NCBI GenBank assembly: GCA_021805245.1
Contig: JAJZFS010000063.1
Location: 1-47,249 of the forward strand
Direction of reading: 5' to 3'
From: Pseudomonadota bacterium
GTDB lineage: Bacteria > Pseudomonadota > Alphaproteobacteria > Micavibrionales > UBA2020
DNA length: 47,249 nucleotides
Below are positions 1 through 8,094 of the stretch, one piece after another. The translations under genes were made by a program, and so were the position numbers. Each line of letters begins with the position of its first letter. Positions within the stretch are counted from its first letter, which is position 1. Below the pieces are notes generated by a model that was not told where the DNA came from, made no database searches, and was given only the letters and a program-made list of their open reading frames with translations.

Positions 1-104
1 ATCCGGCGTCGGGCATCGAGTTTGAAATCCTCGATGCCGACCCGCGCCGCGTCACCCGCGTGCGCATCCGCAACCTGCCTGAAAAGCAAACAGGAACCCA
101 ATGA
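1..104 (+). CDS. C-terminal end of a CorC/HlyC-type transporter-associated protein (partial)
   Basis: An open frame enters from the left edge (codons from base 3) and stops at TGA 102-104. The last 33 residues include FEILDADPRRVTRVRIR, which resembles the end of the CorC_HlyC (transporter-associated) domain found after the CBS domains in TlyC/CorC proteins. The stop overlaps the ATG of the next gene (ATGA), so the two are probably co-transcribed and translationally coupled. In many alphaproteobacteria a tlyC/corC gene follows ybeY and precedes lnt; here a crotonase gene follows instead. Only the tail is visible, so the family call rests on one motif. Confidence 0.6.
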   Translation, partial: PASGIEFEILDADPRRVTRVRIRNLPEKQTGTQ

Positions 105-892
105 CTGAACAATTTATCGACACGCAAAGCGAACACGGCGTCGCCACCATCACCATGAACAGGCCGGAGGTGCACAACGCCTTCAACGAAACGGTCATCA
201 GCCAGATGACGGCAGCCTTCGAAAAGGCGGGCGCTGATGCCGCCGTGCGCGCGGTGGTGCTGCGCGGCAACGGCAAAAGCTTCTCCGCAGGCGGCGACAT
301 GAACTGGATGAAACGCTCGGCGACCTATTCGTTTGCGCAAAACGTCGAGGACGCGATGGGCCTCGGCACACTTTTGAAAACCATCAACACGCTGCCCAAA
401 CCGACCATCGCGCTCGTGCAGGGCAACGCTTTCGGCGGCGGCGTGGGGCTGACGGCCTGCTGCGACATCGCGATTGCCGAAGAGGGCACGCGCTTTTGCC
501 TTTCGGAGGTGCGCATCGGCCTTATCCCCAGCATCATCGCGCCTTACGTGATCGCGGCGATCGGCGAGCGGCAGGCGCGGCGCTATTTCATGACGGCGGA
601 GCGGTTCGACGCAAGCGTCGCGGAGCGCCTCGGCCTCGTGCACGAAGTCTGCCCGCAGGGCGGCCTTGACGCCGCCAAAGACAAAATCCTCGCGGCATTA
701 GCTGACGGCGCGCCGTCGGCACAGGCGCGCGGCAAGAAAGTCATCCTCGAAATAGCGAAAAAGCCGATTGACGACGCGGTGATCAAATTCACCGCCGAGC
801 AGATCGCCGAAGCCCGCGCCTCCGACGAAGGCAAAGAGGGCCTCTCCGCATTCCTCAACAAATCCGAGCCGAACTGGAGAAAGAAAGCGTGA
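101..892 (+). CDS. liuC: Crotonase-family enzyme, probable methylglutaconyl-CoA hydratase
   Basis: 263 residues, normal for the enoyl-CoA hydratase/isomerase family. Probable role: hydration of 3-methylglutaconyl-CoA to HMG-CoA in leucine breakdown, in the cytoplasm. FSAGGDMNWMKR (61-72) and FGGGVGL (111-117) form the expected CoA/oxyanion region. SEVRIGL (135-141) carries the second catalytic acid, Glu136. The first classical acid position (the E of GGGxEL) is Gly116; a glycine there is, from memory, normal in bacterial LiuC/GnyH-type hydratases. The RRYFMTAERFD stretch also fits that subgroup. Neighbouring liuD and liuE genes support leucine catabolism over general fatty-acid oxidation. The start overlaps the upstream stop by ATGA and the stop overlaps the next GTG start. 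Confidence 0.82.
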   Translation: MTEQFIDTQSEHGVATITMNRPEVHNAFNETVISQMTAAFEKAGADAAVRAVVLRGNGKSFSAGGDMNWMKRSATYSFAQNVEDAMGLGTLLKTINTLPKPTIALVQGNAFGGGVGLTACCDIAIAEEGTRFCLSEVRIGLIPSIIAPYVIAAIGERQARRYFMTAERFDASVAERLGLVHEVCPQGGLDAAKDKILAALADGAPSAQARGKKVILEIAKKPIDDAVIKFTAEQIAEARASDEGKEGLSAFLNKSEPNWRKKA

Positions 893-1212
893 AAACCTTC
901 GCCGAATACCAGATGGAAGCGCGCAAGACATCCTCTTACGATCCCGACCTCAAAATCACCTACGCGACGATGGGGCTGGTCGGCGAGGCTGGCGAGCTGG
1001 CCAACAAGGTCAAAAAGCTCCTGCGCGGCGACGACAACCGCGACGAGCTGCTCGACGGCGTCAAGGCGGAAATGGGCGACGTGCTGTGGTATCTTTCCGC
1101 GCTGGCGGACGATATCGGCATTCCGCTCTCCGACGTTGCGGCGGAAAATATCGCCAAGATCCGCGACCGTCAGGCGCGCGGCAAGATCAAGGGCGGTGGG
1201 GATTACCGTTAA
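889..1212 (+). CDS. MazG-like nucleotide pyrophosphohydrolase (small, single-domain)
   Basis: 107 residues. The GEAGE (32-36) and EMGDVLWYL elements form the ExxE...ExxD metal-binding signature of the all-alpha NTP pyrophosphohydrolase (MazG/dUTPase-like) superfamily. The likely reaction is cleavage of a nucleoside triphosphate to the monophosphate plus pyrophosphate; the substrate cannot be told. The start is GTG 889-891, overlapping the liuC stop as GTGA, which implies translational coupling. It is half the length of the full MazG encoded at 34772-35590 and is not a duplicate of it. Its position inside the leucine operon looks like hitch-hiking on transcription rather than pathway function. 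Confidence 0.82.
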   Translation: MKTFAEYQMEARKTSSYDPDLKITYATMGLVGEAGELANKVKKLLRGDDNRDELLDGVKAEMGDVLWYLSALADDIGIPLSDVAAENIAKIRDRQARGKIKGGGDYR

Positions 1213-1236
1213 AGCGAATGATTATTCGGGCGCGAA

Positions 1237-2280
1237 TTATTCAGGCGCATTAGGGCCTTTCGGCGCGGCTTTGCGTCTCGGCTTCTTTTTCATCTGCGGA
1301 ATGTTGAACAGGATGTCCTCGCGGCCGTGTCTCTCCTCCGCTTTTTGGAGACGGTCGCGGATGTTGTCCCAGTAAGCGCCTTTGGTGCTGTAGGAACGCC
1401 CGTCCATGTCCGTCCGCCCGTCGAGATAACCGTCGAGAATCTTTTTGCAGATTGTGAAGGTGATGGCGTCGTTTTTCGGGTCGAGCGTAATCCGCGCCAG
1501 CTCTTTCAGCCATTTGTTCGAGTCCGGTTCGTCGTCGTAGATTTTTTGCACCGGCTTCATCTTGTTGAAAAAATTGTTCACGACGGACGACGGCGGCGTG
1601 TATTTCACGGCGAAGCGGCGGGCGAGTTCCGCCGTCTGCTGCGGGTCGAGGGCCTTGAAGTCGATCGTGTCCTTGCGCTTGATGATTTCTTCCAGCATCA
1701 GGGTCGAGAAATGGACGTCGTCGCCGTTGAGCGTCAGCGCGCCGGCGCGCGCCCACGGGTCGATGATGGCGCTTTTGTGCGTGCTGCCCGTGCCGTAGCG
1801 CTGATAGTGGCGGATCATCGCGTAAGCGTCGGCGATGGCTTCGCCGATCGCCTGCTTATACCGCTCGGTTTCGCCTTCCAGCGGCGGGTCTTTGATGACG
1901 AGGTGCGCGAGTTCGTGGTCGAGAATATAAAGGATTTCCTTCTCGGTTTTCTTCGGCAGCGCCTTGACGTGGTTTTCGTTCACCGGCTCGTCGTAAAGGA
2001 TGAAGAAAAGCTTGAGGCTTTTGCTGGTATCGGCGTAGGTCTGGCGGTCTTTGTCTTTCGCGCGCCTTTTGACGAAGGCATCGACGGCGGAGAGGGTCTT
2101 TGGGGATTTTTTATTCAGCTCGTCGCGGCCATAGGTCGCGCTTTCGTTCGTGTCGTGAATAATCAGCTTGCCCTTGGCGGCGGGAAATTGCCTGACGGAT
2201 TCCTTGGCGAATTCGTTGAAGACGTCACTCAGTGACCTTTTCGGTTCTTGTTCTTTGCGGCGTGCGGCGGCTGTGGCCAT
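1237..2280 (-). CDS. Putative zinc metalloprotease-like protein (HExxH), unknown function
   Basis: 347 residues, no signal peptide, so probably cytoplasmic. HELAH at 122-126 is an HExxH zinc motif, followed 21 residues later by EAIAD (147-151), a good candidate for the third ligand of a gluzincin-like site. The C-terminus is very basic (KKKPRRKAAPK). I do not recognise a named family, and active protease status is inferred from the motif only. AGGGGAG precedes the ATG at a usable distance. A weak promoter (ATGACA, 16-nt spacer, TATAAG; + strand 2297-2324) lies just upstream. The gene is convergent with the MazG-like gene and divergent from liuD, so it breaks the leucine cluster on the other strand. 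Confidence 0.72.
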   Translation of the reverse strand: MATAAARRKEQEPKRSLSDVFNEFAKESVRQFPAAKGKLIIHDTNESATYGRDELNKKSPKTLSAVDAFVKRRAKDKDRQTYADTSKSLKLFFILYDEPVNENHVKALPKKTEKEILYILDHELAHLVIKDPPLEGETERYKQAIGEAIADAYAMIRHYQRYGTGSTHKSAIIDPWARAGALTLNGDDVHFSTLMLEEIIKRKDTIDFKALDPQQTAELARRFAVKYTPPSSVVNNFFNKMKPVQKIYDDEPDSNKWLKELARITLDPKNDAITFTICKKILDGYLDGRTDMDGRSYSTKGAYWDNIRDRLQKAEERHGREDILFNIPQMKKKPRRKAAPKGPNAPE

Positions 2281-2399
2281 ATAAATAAAAGCTCCCCTTA
2301 TACACCTATTGCATTAACTGTCATCTATTTTATATATGCGGTCAATATCTTTCATTTTCCCGCGTGTTTTGCGTTCTGGAAATCTTCTGATTTCTTATG

Positions 2400-2428
2400 T
2401 TGTGGCGGTGTTGTTGAATATTTATAAT
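2400..2428 (+). promoter_or_regulatory. Predicted promoter of liuD, giving a leaderless mRNA
   Basis: TTGTGG (2400-2405), a 17-nt spacer, and a perfect TATAAT (2423-2428). The ATG of liuD is at 2435, only six bases after the -10, and no Shine-Dalgarno sequence precedes it. Transcription would start at or next to the A of ATG. The -35 is weak (three of six positions). Confidence 0.5.
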
Positions 2429-2434
2429 CAGTAC

Positions 2435-4423
2435 ATGGCACTGATTAAAAAAATCTTAATCGCCAACAGGGGCGAGATCGCATGTCGCGTCATGAAAACC
2501 TGCCAAAGGCTTGGCATCGCGACGGTTGCGGTTTATTCCGAGGCCGATGCCGGTGCGCTGCACGTCGAAATGGCGGATGAGGCGGTGCTGATCGGCCCTG
2601 CGCCGGCGCGGGAGAGTTACCTCGATACGGCCAAAATCCTTGCCGCGGCGCAGCAAACGGGCGCGGACGCCATTCATCCGGGTTACGGCTTTTTATCCGA
2701 GAACGCGGAATTTGCGGAAGCGGTGACCAAAGCCGGATTGATTTTTATCGGCCCTCCGGCAAGCGCGATCCGTGCGATGGGCGGCAAATCGGAATCAAAG
2801 GCGCTGATGGAAAAAGCCAAGGTGCCGCTGGTGCCGGGCTATCACGGCGCAAAGCAGGATGAAAAACTTCTCAAAGCCGAAGCGCAAAAGATCGGCTTTC
2901 CGGTTTTGATCAAGGCGTCTGCGGGCGGCGGCGGCAAAGGCATGCGCGTCGTCGAAAACGCGCAAGAATTTTCCGAAGCGCTCGCGGGCGCGCAACGCGA
3001 GGCAAAATCATCGTTCGGCAACGAAAAGGTTTTGATCGAGAAATATCTCGTCCATCCGCGCCACGTCGAAATCCAGGTCTTCGCCGATCAAAAGGGCAAC
3101 GCGGTTTATCTGTTCGAGCGCGATTGCTCCGTCCAGCGGCGGCACCAAAAGGTGCTCGAGGAAGCGCCGGCGCCGGGATTGTCGCAAGCCACGCGCGAGA
3201 AGATGGGCAAGGCGGCGGTCGCGGCGGCGCAGGCGATCGATTACGTCGGCGCGGGCACGGTGGAATTCTTGCTCGACGCGAAAGAAAACTTCTATTTCAT
3301 GGAAATGAACACGCGCCTGCAGGTCGAGCATCCGGTGACGGAGATGATCACGGGGCTGGATCTGGTCGAATGGCAGATCCGCGTCGCCGAAGGCAACAAA
3401 TTGCCGCTGGCGCAGAAAGACCTCAGGATCAACGGCCACGCCTTCGAGGCGCGGCTTTATGCCGAAGATCCGTCGAAGGATTTCCTCCCCGGCGCGGGAC
3501 AGATCCAGTTTTTGCGCTATCCGATGGAAAGCGACTGCGTGCGCGTTGACACCGGCGTGCGCGAGGCGCCGTTCGGCGAGGGCGATGTGATTTCCATTTA
3601 CTACGACCCGATGATCGCCAAGATTATCAGTTGGGGCAAAGACCGCGACACGGCATTGCGCAATATGCAAGACGCGCTCGACAAGACCTATATCGCGGGG
3701 CCGAAAACCAATATCAACTTCCTGCGCACCCTGACGAAGAACAAGGATTTCGCCGCCGGAAAAGTCAACACGCATTTCATCGCCGACCATCACGACGCCT
3801 TGTTGCCGGAAAAATCAGCGCCCGCGCCGGAAACGCTGGCGCTGGCGGCGCTCGGATTGCTGGCGGAGCGCGGCGAGCAGATGTCGGACGACCCGTGGGC
3901 CGATCTTTCCGCATGGCGCATCGGCGGAAACGACAGCGATACGTTTACTTTCCGGAGCGGCGAGAAGGACTATCCCGTCACGGTGTCCTATCAGGATTCA
4001 AAAGTGACTTTGCCGGACGGCACGGCCTTGCGCGTCGCTTATACGTTATCGTCGTTCGACATGGGCCTCGCGGTGCAGATCGGCGGCAAAAGATATGACG
4101 ACGCCGTCGTATGCAAACACGGCTTGCATCTGGATGTGATGTATGAAGGGCGCCATGAAGAGCTCACCTGGCTCGACCCGCTGCACGCGGGCGAGGGCAA
4201 CGAGGAAACGACGGGCAAGCTGACCGCGCCGATGCCGGGCAAGGTCGTCGCCGTGCGCGTCAAAACAGGGGCGAAAGTCACCAAGGGGCAGGCGCTCGTC
4301 ATCGTCGAGGCGATGAAGATGGAGCATACCATCACCGCGCCGGTGGACGGCATTGTCGAGGCCATCCATGCCATCGTCGGCGATCAGGTCAGCGAAAAAC
4401 ACGAACTCATCGCCCTGAAATGA
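2435..4423 (+). CDS. liuD: Biotin-dependent acyl-CoA carboxylase alpha subunit, probable methylcrotonyl-CoA carboxylase
   Basis: 662 residues from ATG 2435. Biotin carboxylase domain first: [15 protein letters not shown] near the N-terminus, the ATP-grasp glycine loop [12 protein letters not shown], and [14 protein letters not shown] in the active site. The biotinyl domain is at the end, with the acceptor lysine in VEAMKMEH (Lys628, 35th residue from the C-terminus, the usual place). It carboxylates biotin with ATP and bicarbonate for a partner carboxyltransferase (LiuB), which is not encoded here. The frame is open another 33 codons upstream to 2336, but that stretch is AT-rich and hydrophobic and the protein family starts at MALIKKIL. 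Neighbours liuC and liuE favour methylcrotonyl-CoA over propionyl-CoA as substrate. The stop overlaps liuE by ATGA. Confidence 0.88.
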   Translation: MALIKKILIANRGEIACRVMKTCQRLGIATVAVYSEADAGALHVEMADEAVLIGPAPARESYLDTAKILAAAQQTGADAIHPGYGFLSENAEFAEAVTKAGLIFIGPPASAIRAMGGKSESKALMEKAKVPLVPGYHGAKQDEKLLKAEAQKIGFPVLIKASAGGGGKGMRVVENAQEFSEALAGAQREAKSSFGNEKVLIEKYLVHPRHVEIQVFADQKGNAVYLFERDCSVQRRHQKVLEEAPAPGLSQATREKMGKAAVAAAQAIDYVGAGTVEFLLDAKENFYFMEMNTRLQVEHPVTEMITGLDLVEWQIRVAEGNKLPLAQKDLRINGHAFEARLYAEDPSKDFLPGAGQIQFLRYPMESDCVRVDTGVREAPFGEGDVISIYYDPMIAKIISWGKDRDTALRNMQDALDKTYIAGPKTNINFLRTLTKNKDFAAGKVNTHFIADHHDALLPEKSAPAPETLALAALGLLAERGEQMSDDPWADLSAWRIGGNDSDTFTFRSGEKDYPVTVSYQDSKVTLPDGTALRVAYTLSSFDMGLAVQIGGKRYDDAVVCKHGLHLDVMYEGRHEELTWLDPLHAGEGNEETTGKLTAPMPGKVVAVRVKTGAKVTKGQALVIVEAMKMEHTITAPVDGIVEAIHAIVGDQVSEKHELIALK

Positions 4424-5325
4424 CCGCCTATCCCAAATCCGTCCGTATCGTAGAGGTCGGCCCGCGCGACGGGTTGCAGAACGAGAAATCCACCGTCTCC
4501 GTTGAAACCCGGGTGAAGTTCATCGACATGCTGTCGGCAACCGGCTTGAAAACCATCGAGGCGGGCGCGTTCGTCTCGCCCAAATGGGTGCCGCAGATGG
4601 CGGATACGGACAAAGTCTATGCCGCGATCAATAAAAAATCCGGCGTTGCCTATCCCGTGCTGGTGCCGAACGAAAAAGGCATGGAAGCCGCCGTCGCCGC
4701 GGGAGTGAAAGAGATCGCCGTCTTCGCCGCCGCGTCGGAAAGTTTCAGCAAAAGGAACATCAACTGCTCGATTGAAGAAAGCCTTGAACGCTTCGCGCCC
4801 GTGATGAAAACGGCGCAGCAACACGGCATCAAGGTGCGCGGCTATGTGTCCTGCGTTCTGGGCTGTCCTTATGAGGGCGAGATCAGCCCCGCCGCGGCCG
4901 CCAAGGTCGCCAAAGACTTGCGCGACATGGGCTGTTACGAGATTTCGCTCGGCGACACCATCGGCACGGGCACGCCGCTCAAAACCCGCGCGATGCTGCA
5001 GGCCGTCAAAAAAGACATTCCCGCCGCCGCGCTCGCCGTGCATTTTCACGACACCTACGGGCAGGCATTGGCGAACATCCTCGTCGCGCTTGAGGAAGGC
5101 GTCGCCGTGGTGGACAGTGCGGCCAGCGGGCTTGGCGGCTGTCCTTACGCGAAAGGCGCATCCGGCAACGTCGCCACCGAAGACGTGCTTTACATGCTGG
5201 ACGGCATGGGCATCGCAACCGGCGTGGATATCGCGAAAGTCGTTGCCGCAGGGCGCTTTATCGCCGAAACGCTGGGGCGTGCGTCGGCCTCCAAAGCGGC
5301 GCAGGCGCTTGCCGCCAAGTCTTGA
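4420..5325 (+). CDS. liuE: Hydroxymethylglutaryl-CoA lyase
   Basis: 301 residues, full length for MvaB/LiuE. It cleaves HMG-CoA to acetyl-CoA and acetoacetate, the last step of leucine breakdown. The DRE-TIM signature [11 protein letters not shown] (12-22) carries the catalytic arginine Arg16; the metal-binding HFHD has His208 and His210; [14 protein letters not shown] carries the active-site loop cysteine Cys241. The start overlaps the liuD stop by four bases. Its stop codon (TGA 5323-5325) lies inside the -35 hexamer of the prfB promoter, so the two transcription units abut directly. Confidence 0.93.
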   Translation: MTAYPKSVRIVEVGPRDGLQNEKSTVSVETRVKFIDMLSATGLKTIEAGAFVSPKWVPQMADTDKVYAAINKKSGVAYPVLVPNEKGMEAAVAAGVKEIAVFAAASESFSKRNINCSIEESLERFAPVMKTAQQHGIKVRGYVSCVLGCPYEGEISPAAAAKVAKDLRDMGCYEISLGDTIGTGTPLKTRAMLQAVKKDIPAAALAVHFHDTYGQALANILVALEEGVAVVDSAASGLGGCPYAKGASGNVATEDVLYMLDGMGIATGVDIAKVVAAGRFIAETLGRASASKAAQALAAKS

Positions 5326-5348
5326 CAGAACTCCGCGCGCACTATAGT
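5322..5348 (+). promoter_or_regulatory. Predicted promoter of prfB
   Basis: TTGACA at 5322-5327 and TATAGT at 5343-5348. The spacer is 15 nt, shorter than the usual 16-18. The -35 overlaps the last codons of liuE. AAGGA upstream of the prfB ATG at 5380 supplies a ribosome binding site. Confidence 0.5.
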
Positions 5349-5379
5349 TTGTCCTCTCTGAAAAAAAGGATCTTTTAAG

Positions 5380-6532
5380 ATGAAAAACGAAATCCAGACA
5401 GCCGTGAGCGACATCAAGTCCTCGCTGGAGCTGTTGAGGAGGCATCTTTGACTGGGATCGCGCCCTCCACAGGCTTGACGAGCTGAACGCTCTCGCCGAA
5501 GACCCCAACCTCTGGAACGATCAGGACCGCGCCCAGAAAATCATGAAAGAGCGCACGCGGCTCGACACGCAGATTTCCTCCGTCAAAACCCTGCAATCGG
5601 AAATGGACGACAACCTCGGCCTGCTGGAACTGGGCGAGGCGGAAGGGGACGCGGGCGTCGTCGCCGACGCGGAAAAGAACCTGCTGACGCTGAAAGACGA
5701 AGTCGCCAAGCGCGGCCTCGCCAGCCTTTTATCCGGCGAGATGGACGGTAACGACGCCTATTTGCAAATCAACGCCGGCGCGGGCGGCACGGAAAGCTGC
5801 GACTGGGCGAGCATGCTGTTTCGCATGTACATGCGCTGGGCGGAGCAGCGCGGCTTCAAACTGTCGCTGATGGACAAGCAGGACGGCGAAGTCGCCGGCC
5901 TCAAAAGCGCCACTCTCGAAATTCAGGGCGAAAACGCCTATGGCTGGATGAAGTCGGAATCCGGCGTGCACCGGCTGGTGCGCATCTCGCCGTTTGACTC
6001 CAACGCGCGGCGGCACACGAGTTTCGTGTCCGTGTCCGTGACGCCGGTGATCGACGACAACATCGACATCAAAATCGAGGACAAAGACCTGCGCGTCGAT
6101 ACCTACCGCTCGCAGGGCGCGGGCGGCCAGCACGTCAACAAGACCGATTCCGCAGTGCGTTTGACGCACCTGCCCACCGGCATCGTCGTCGCCTGCCAGA
6201 ACCAGCGCTCCCAGCACCAGAACCGCGCCGCCGCAATGAACATGCTGAAAGCAAAACTTTACGACCGCGAGATGCAGTTGAAACAGGCGGAAAAAGACGC
6301 GGCCGAAGCGGCCAAGACGGACATCGCCTGGGGCCACCAGATCCGCTCATACGTTTTGCAGCCGTACCAGATGGTGAAGGACTTGCGCACCGGCTATGAA
6401 ACCTCGGACACGCAGGGCGTGCTCGACGGCGACCTCGACCCGTTCCTCGAAGCTTCGCTCGCGCAGAAGCTGACCGGAAATAAAGATAACGGTGGCGACG
6501 GCAAAAAAGTCGCGTATGAGGATATCGATTAA
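5380..6532 (+). CDS. prfB: Peptide chain release factor 2, expressed through a programmed +1 frameshift
   Basis: The gene starts at ATG 5380 (AAGGA upstream). The zero frame encodes 23 residues and meets TGA at 5449-5451. The frameshift signal is intact: AGGAGG (5437-5442), three bases, then CTT TGA C. Skipping T5449 continues as [15 protein letters not shown] to TAA 6530-6532, about 383 residues in total. RF2 recognises UAA and UGA stops; the anticodon-like SPF (about 203-205) and GGQ (about 248-250, within [12 protein letters not shown]) are both present. The TGA is read poorly when RF2 is scarce, so the shift is autoregulatory (established for the family). The C-terminus has a short Gly/Lys/Asp-rich extension. 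An annotation starting at 5543 would lose the first 54 residues. The stop overlaps the convergent neighbour's stop. Confidence 0.95.
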
Positions 6533-7173
6533 GAGGCTTTCGGCTCGCGCGGCTGATGGTGATGCTTGCGCAGGAACTTCAGGACGTGATCCGACGTCGT
6601 GACGGCGGCGCCTTTTTCATCCATCAGCTTCGACATGACCATTCTGAAGTTGAGGGCATAGTTGTCGTTCCCCGCCAGATCTTCCATCACGCAAACGTCG
6701 TAGCCGAGTTGCCGCGCCGACAAAACGGTTTCCTTCACGCAGGCGGCCTCATTGAACCCGCAAACCAGCAGCAGCCTGCGCTTTTCCTTTTCAAGTTCGG
6801 CCCTGAGCTTGCCGCTGTCAAAGGCGGAGTTCGTGCTTTTGGCGAAGAGTTTGTCTTCCGGCGCGGGGTGGAACTTAAAAAAGTCGATGTGATGCAGTGC
6901 TTTTTCCCCGCTGGTGGAATAATAAATCGCGTAGACAGGAACGCCCGCCCTGCGGAACTGGGGGATGATCGACTGGAGGCGCTCGGCCACTTCCACCGTT
7001 TCGGTGTTGCCGCGGCCGTACCACGGATCGGCGAATTCCTTTTGCGCGTCGACGACGAGCAGGACCGCTTCGCCTTCATATTTGATGATCAGTTTCTCGA
7101 GATTCTCCGGATCAAAAAACTTGTGCGTTTTTCTGTAGCGCTCGGGCAGAGGGGGTTCAAAAATATTGTCCAT
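6529..7173 (-). CDS. Isochorismatase-family cysteine hydrolase
   Basis: 214 residues, cytoplasmic. The catalytic triad is readable: Asp42 in [10 protein letters not shown], Lys112 in AKSTNSAF, and Cys145 in [13 protein letters not shown], each where this family has it. Members hydrolyse isochorismate, nicotinamide or other amides, and the substrate cannot be inferred here. A 34-residue N-terminal extension precedes the core fold. The C-terminus is His-rich (KHHHQ). The stop codon (complement of 6529-6531) overlaps the prfB stop on the other strand. It is monocistronic, with a possible promoter and embedded palindrome directly upstream. Confidence 0.85.
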   Translation of the reverse strand: MDNIFEPPLPERYRKTHKFFDPENLEKLIIKYEGEAVLLVVDAQKEFADPWYGRGNTETVEVAERLQSIIPQFRRAGVPVYAIYYSTSGEKALHHIDFFKFHPAPEDKLFAKSTNSAFDSGKLRAELEKEKRRLLLVCGFNEAACVKETVLSARQLGYDVCVMEDLAGNDNYALNFRMVMSKLMDEKGAAVTTSDHVLKFLRKHHHQPREPKAS

Positions 7174-7198
7174 GTCATAACCGTTGATTTATGATGGT

Positions 7199-7228
7199 AT
7201 TATGCACATTTATTATGTGAAAAATCAA
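7199..7228 (-). promoter_or_regulatory. Predicted promoter of the isochorismatase-family gene, with a palindrome in the spacer
   Basis: Reading the minus strand: TTGATT (complement of 7223-7228), an 18-nt spacer, then CATAAT (complement of 7199-7204), 25 bases before the ATG at 7173. The spacer contains the inverted repeat CACAT-N5-ATGTG (7205-7219), placed where a repressor would block polymerase. Confidence 0.4.
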
Positions 7229-7284
7229 TAAAGATCGTAAAATAACAAAATTCTATAATATTCCAGATGGTTAATGGAGAAACT

Positions 7285-8055
7285 TTATAGTTTGGTTCCA
7301 GTATGGATGGCCGCGATGCCTCCGGTTAGATTCACAACCTTAACAAGCTCGAAACCGGCTTTTTTCATCCTGTTTGCCAGTTCTTGTTGCGGCGGAAACT
7401 GGCGGATGCTTTCGACGAGGTATTGATAGCTCTCGCGGTCTTTCGCCACGGCTTCGCCGATCTTGGGGATAATGCGGAAAGAATATTCATCGTAAAGCTT
7501 GCGCAAGGCGGGGTTCAGCACACGGCTGAACTCGAGGCAGAAGAACCGCCCGCCGGGCTTGAGCACGCGGTAGGCTTCTTCGAGCGCATCGTCGATCTTC
7601 GGCACATTGCGCAGGCCGAAGGAGATTGTATAAAGGTCGAAACTGTTATCGTCGAAGGGCAGGGATTCCGCGTTGCCGACGACCCATTTGAAGCCCTTGA
7701 CGTAGCCGCGATCGAGCGCGCGGCTCTTGCCGACTTCAAGCATGTCCTTGTTGACGTCGCAAACGGTGATCTGCGCTTTGTCGCCTGCACGCTGACGGTA
7801 ACGGAAAGCGATATCGCCGGTGCCGCCCGCAACATCGAGCAGCGATTTGTTCGCCGAGGGGCGCAGCATCGAGGCAAATCTATTTTTCCATAGCCTGTGA
7901 ATCCCGCCCGACATCAGGTCGTTCATCAGGTCGTAGCGCGAGGCGACGGACGAAAAAACATCCTCCACCAGACGCGCTTTTTCCTCCGGCTTGACGGCCT
8001 TGTAACCAAACCATTGGGATTCTTTATTTTTGTCTCTTTTTGAACGTGCTATCAT
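7285..8055 (-). CDS. ubiE: Ubiquinone/menaquinone biosynthesis C-methyltransferase
   Basis: 256 residues, typical for UbiE/MenG. It uses S-adenosylmethionine to C-methylate the quinone ring (demethylmenaquinone or the ubiquinone intermediate). VEDVFSSVASRYDLMNDLMS (31-49) is the UbiE family signature, LLDVAGGTGDI (72-82) is SAM motif I, and FGLRNVPKIDDALEEAYRVL is the second UbiE signature. The C-terminus (NLTGGIAAIHTGTKL) is complete. It is divergent from murJ with 39 bases between the starts. No Shine-Dalgarno sequence is visible, and the -10 lies close to the ATG, so the mRNA may be leaderless. Confidence 0.94.
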   Translation of the reverse strand: MIARSKRDKNKESQWFGYKAVKPEEKARLVEDVFSSVASRYDLMNDLMSGGIHRLWKNRFASMLRPSANKSLLDVAGGTGDIAFRYRQRAGDKAQITVCDVNKDMLEVGKSRALDRGYVKGFKWVVGNAESLPFDDNSFDLYTISFGLRNVPKIDDALEEAYRVLKPGGRFFCLEFSRVLNPALRKLYDEYSFRIIPKIGEAVAKDRESYQYLVESIRQFPPQQELANRMKKAGFELVKVVNLTGGIAAIHTGTKL

Positions 8056-8064
8056 GATGCGGGG

Positions 8065-8092
8065 AGTATAGGCTTTTCATGTCATTTTACAA
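8065..8092 (-). promoter_or_regulatory. Predicted promoter of ubiE
   Basis: On the minus strand TTGTAA (complement of 8087-8092), a 16-nt spacer, TATACT (complement of 8065-8070), then nine bases to the ATG at 8055. A start site about seven bases after the -10 would give a leader of two or three bases. Confidence 0.45.
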
Positions 8093-8094
8093 AC

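Noticed and set aside
1327-2235. 302-codon + strand frame opposite the HExxH gene
   Set aside because: Valine/phenylalanine/arginine-rich shadow with no ribosome binding site; the minus-strand frame has a start site and a zinc motif.
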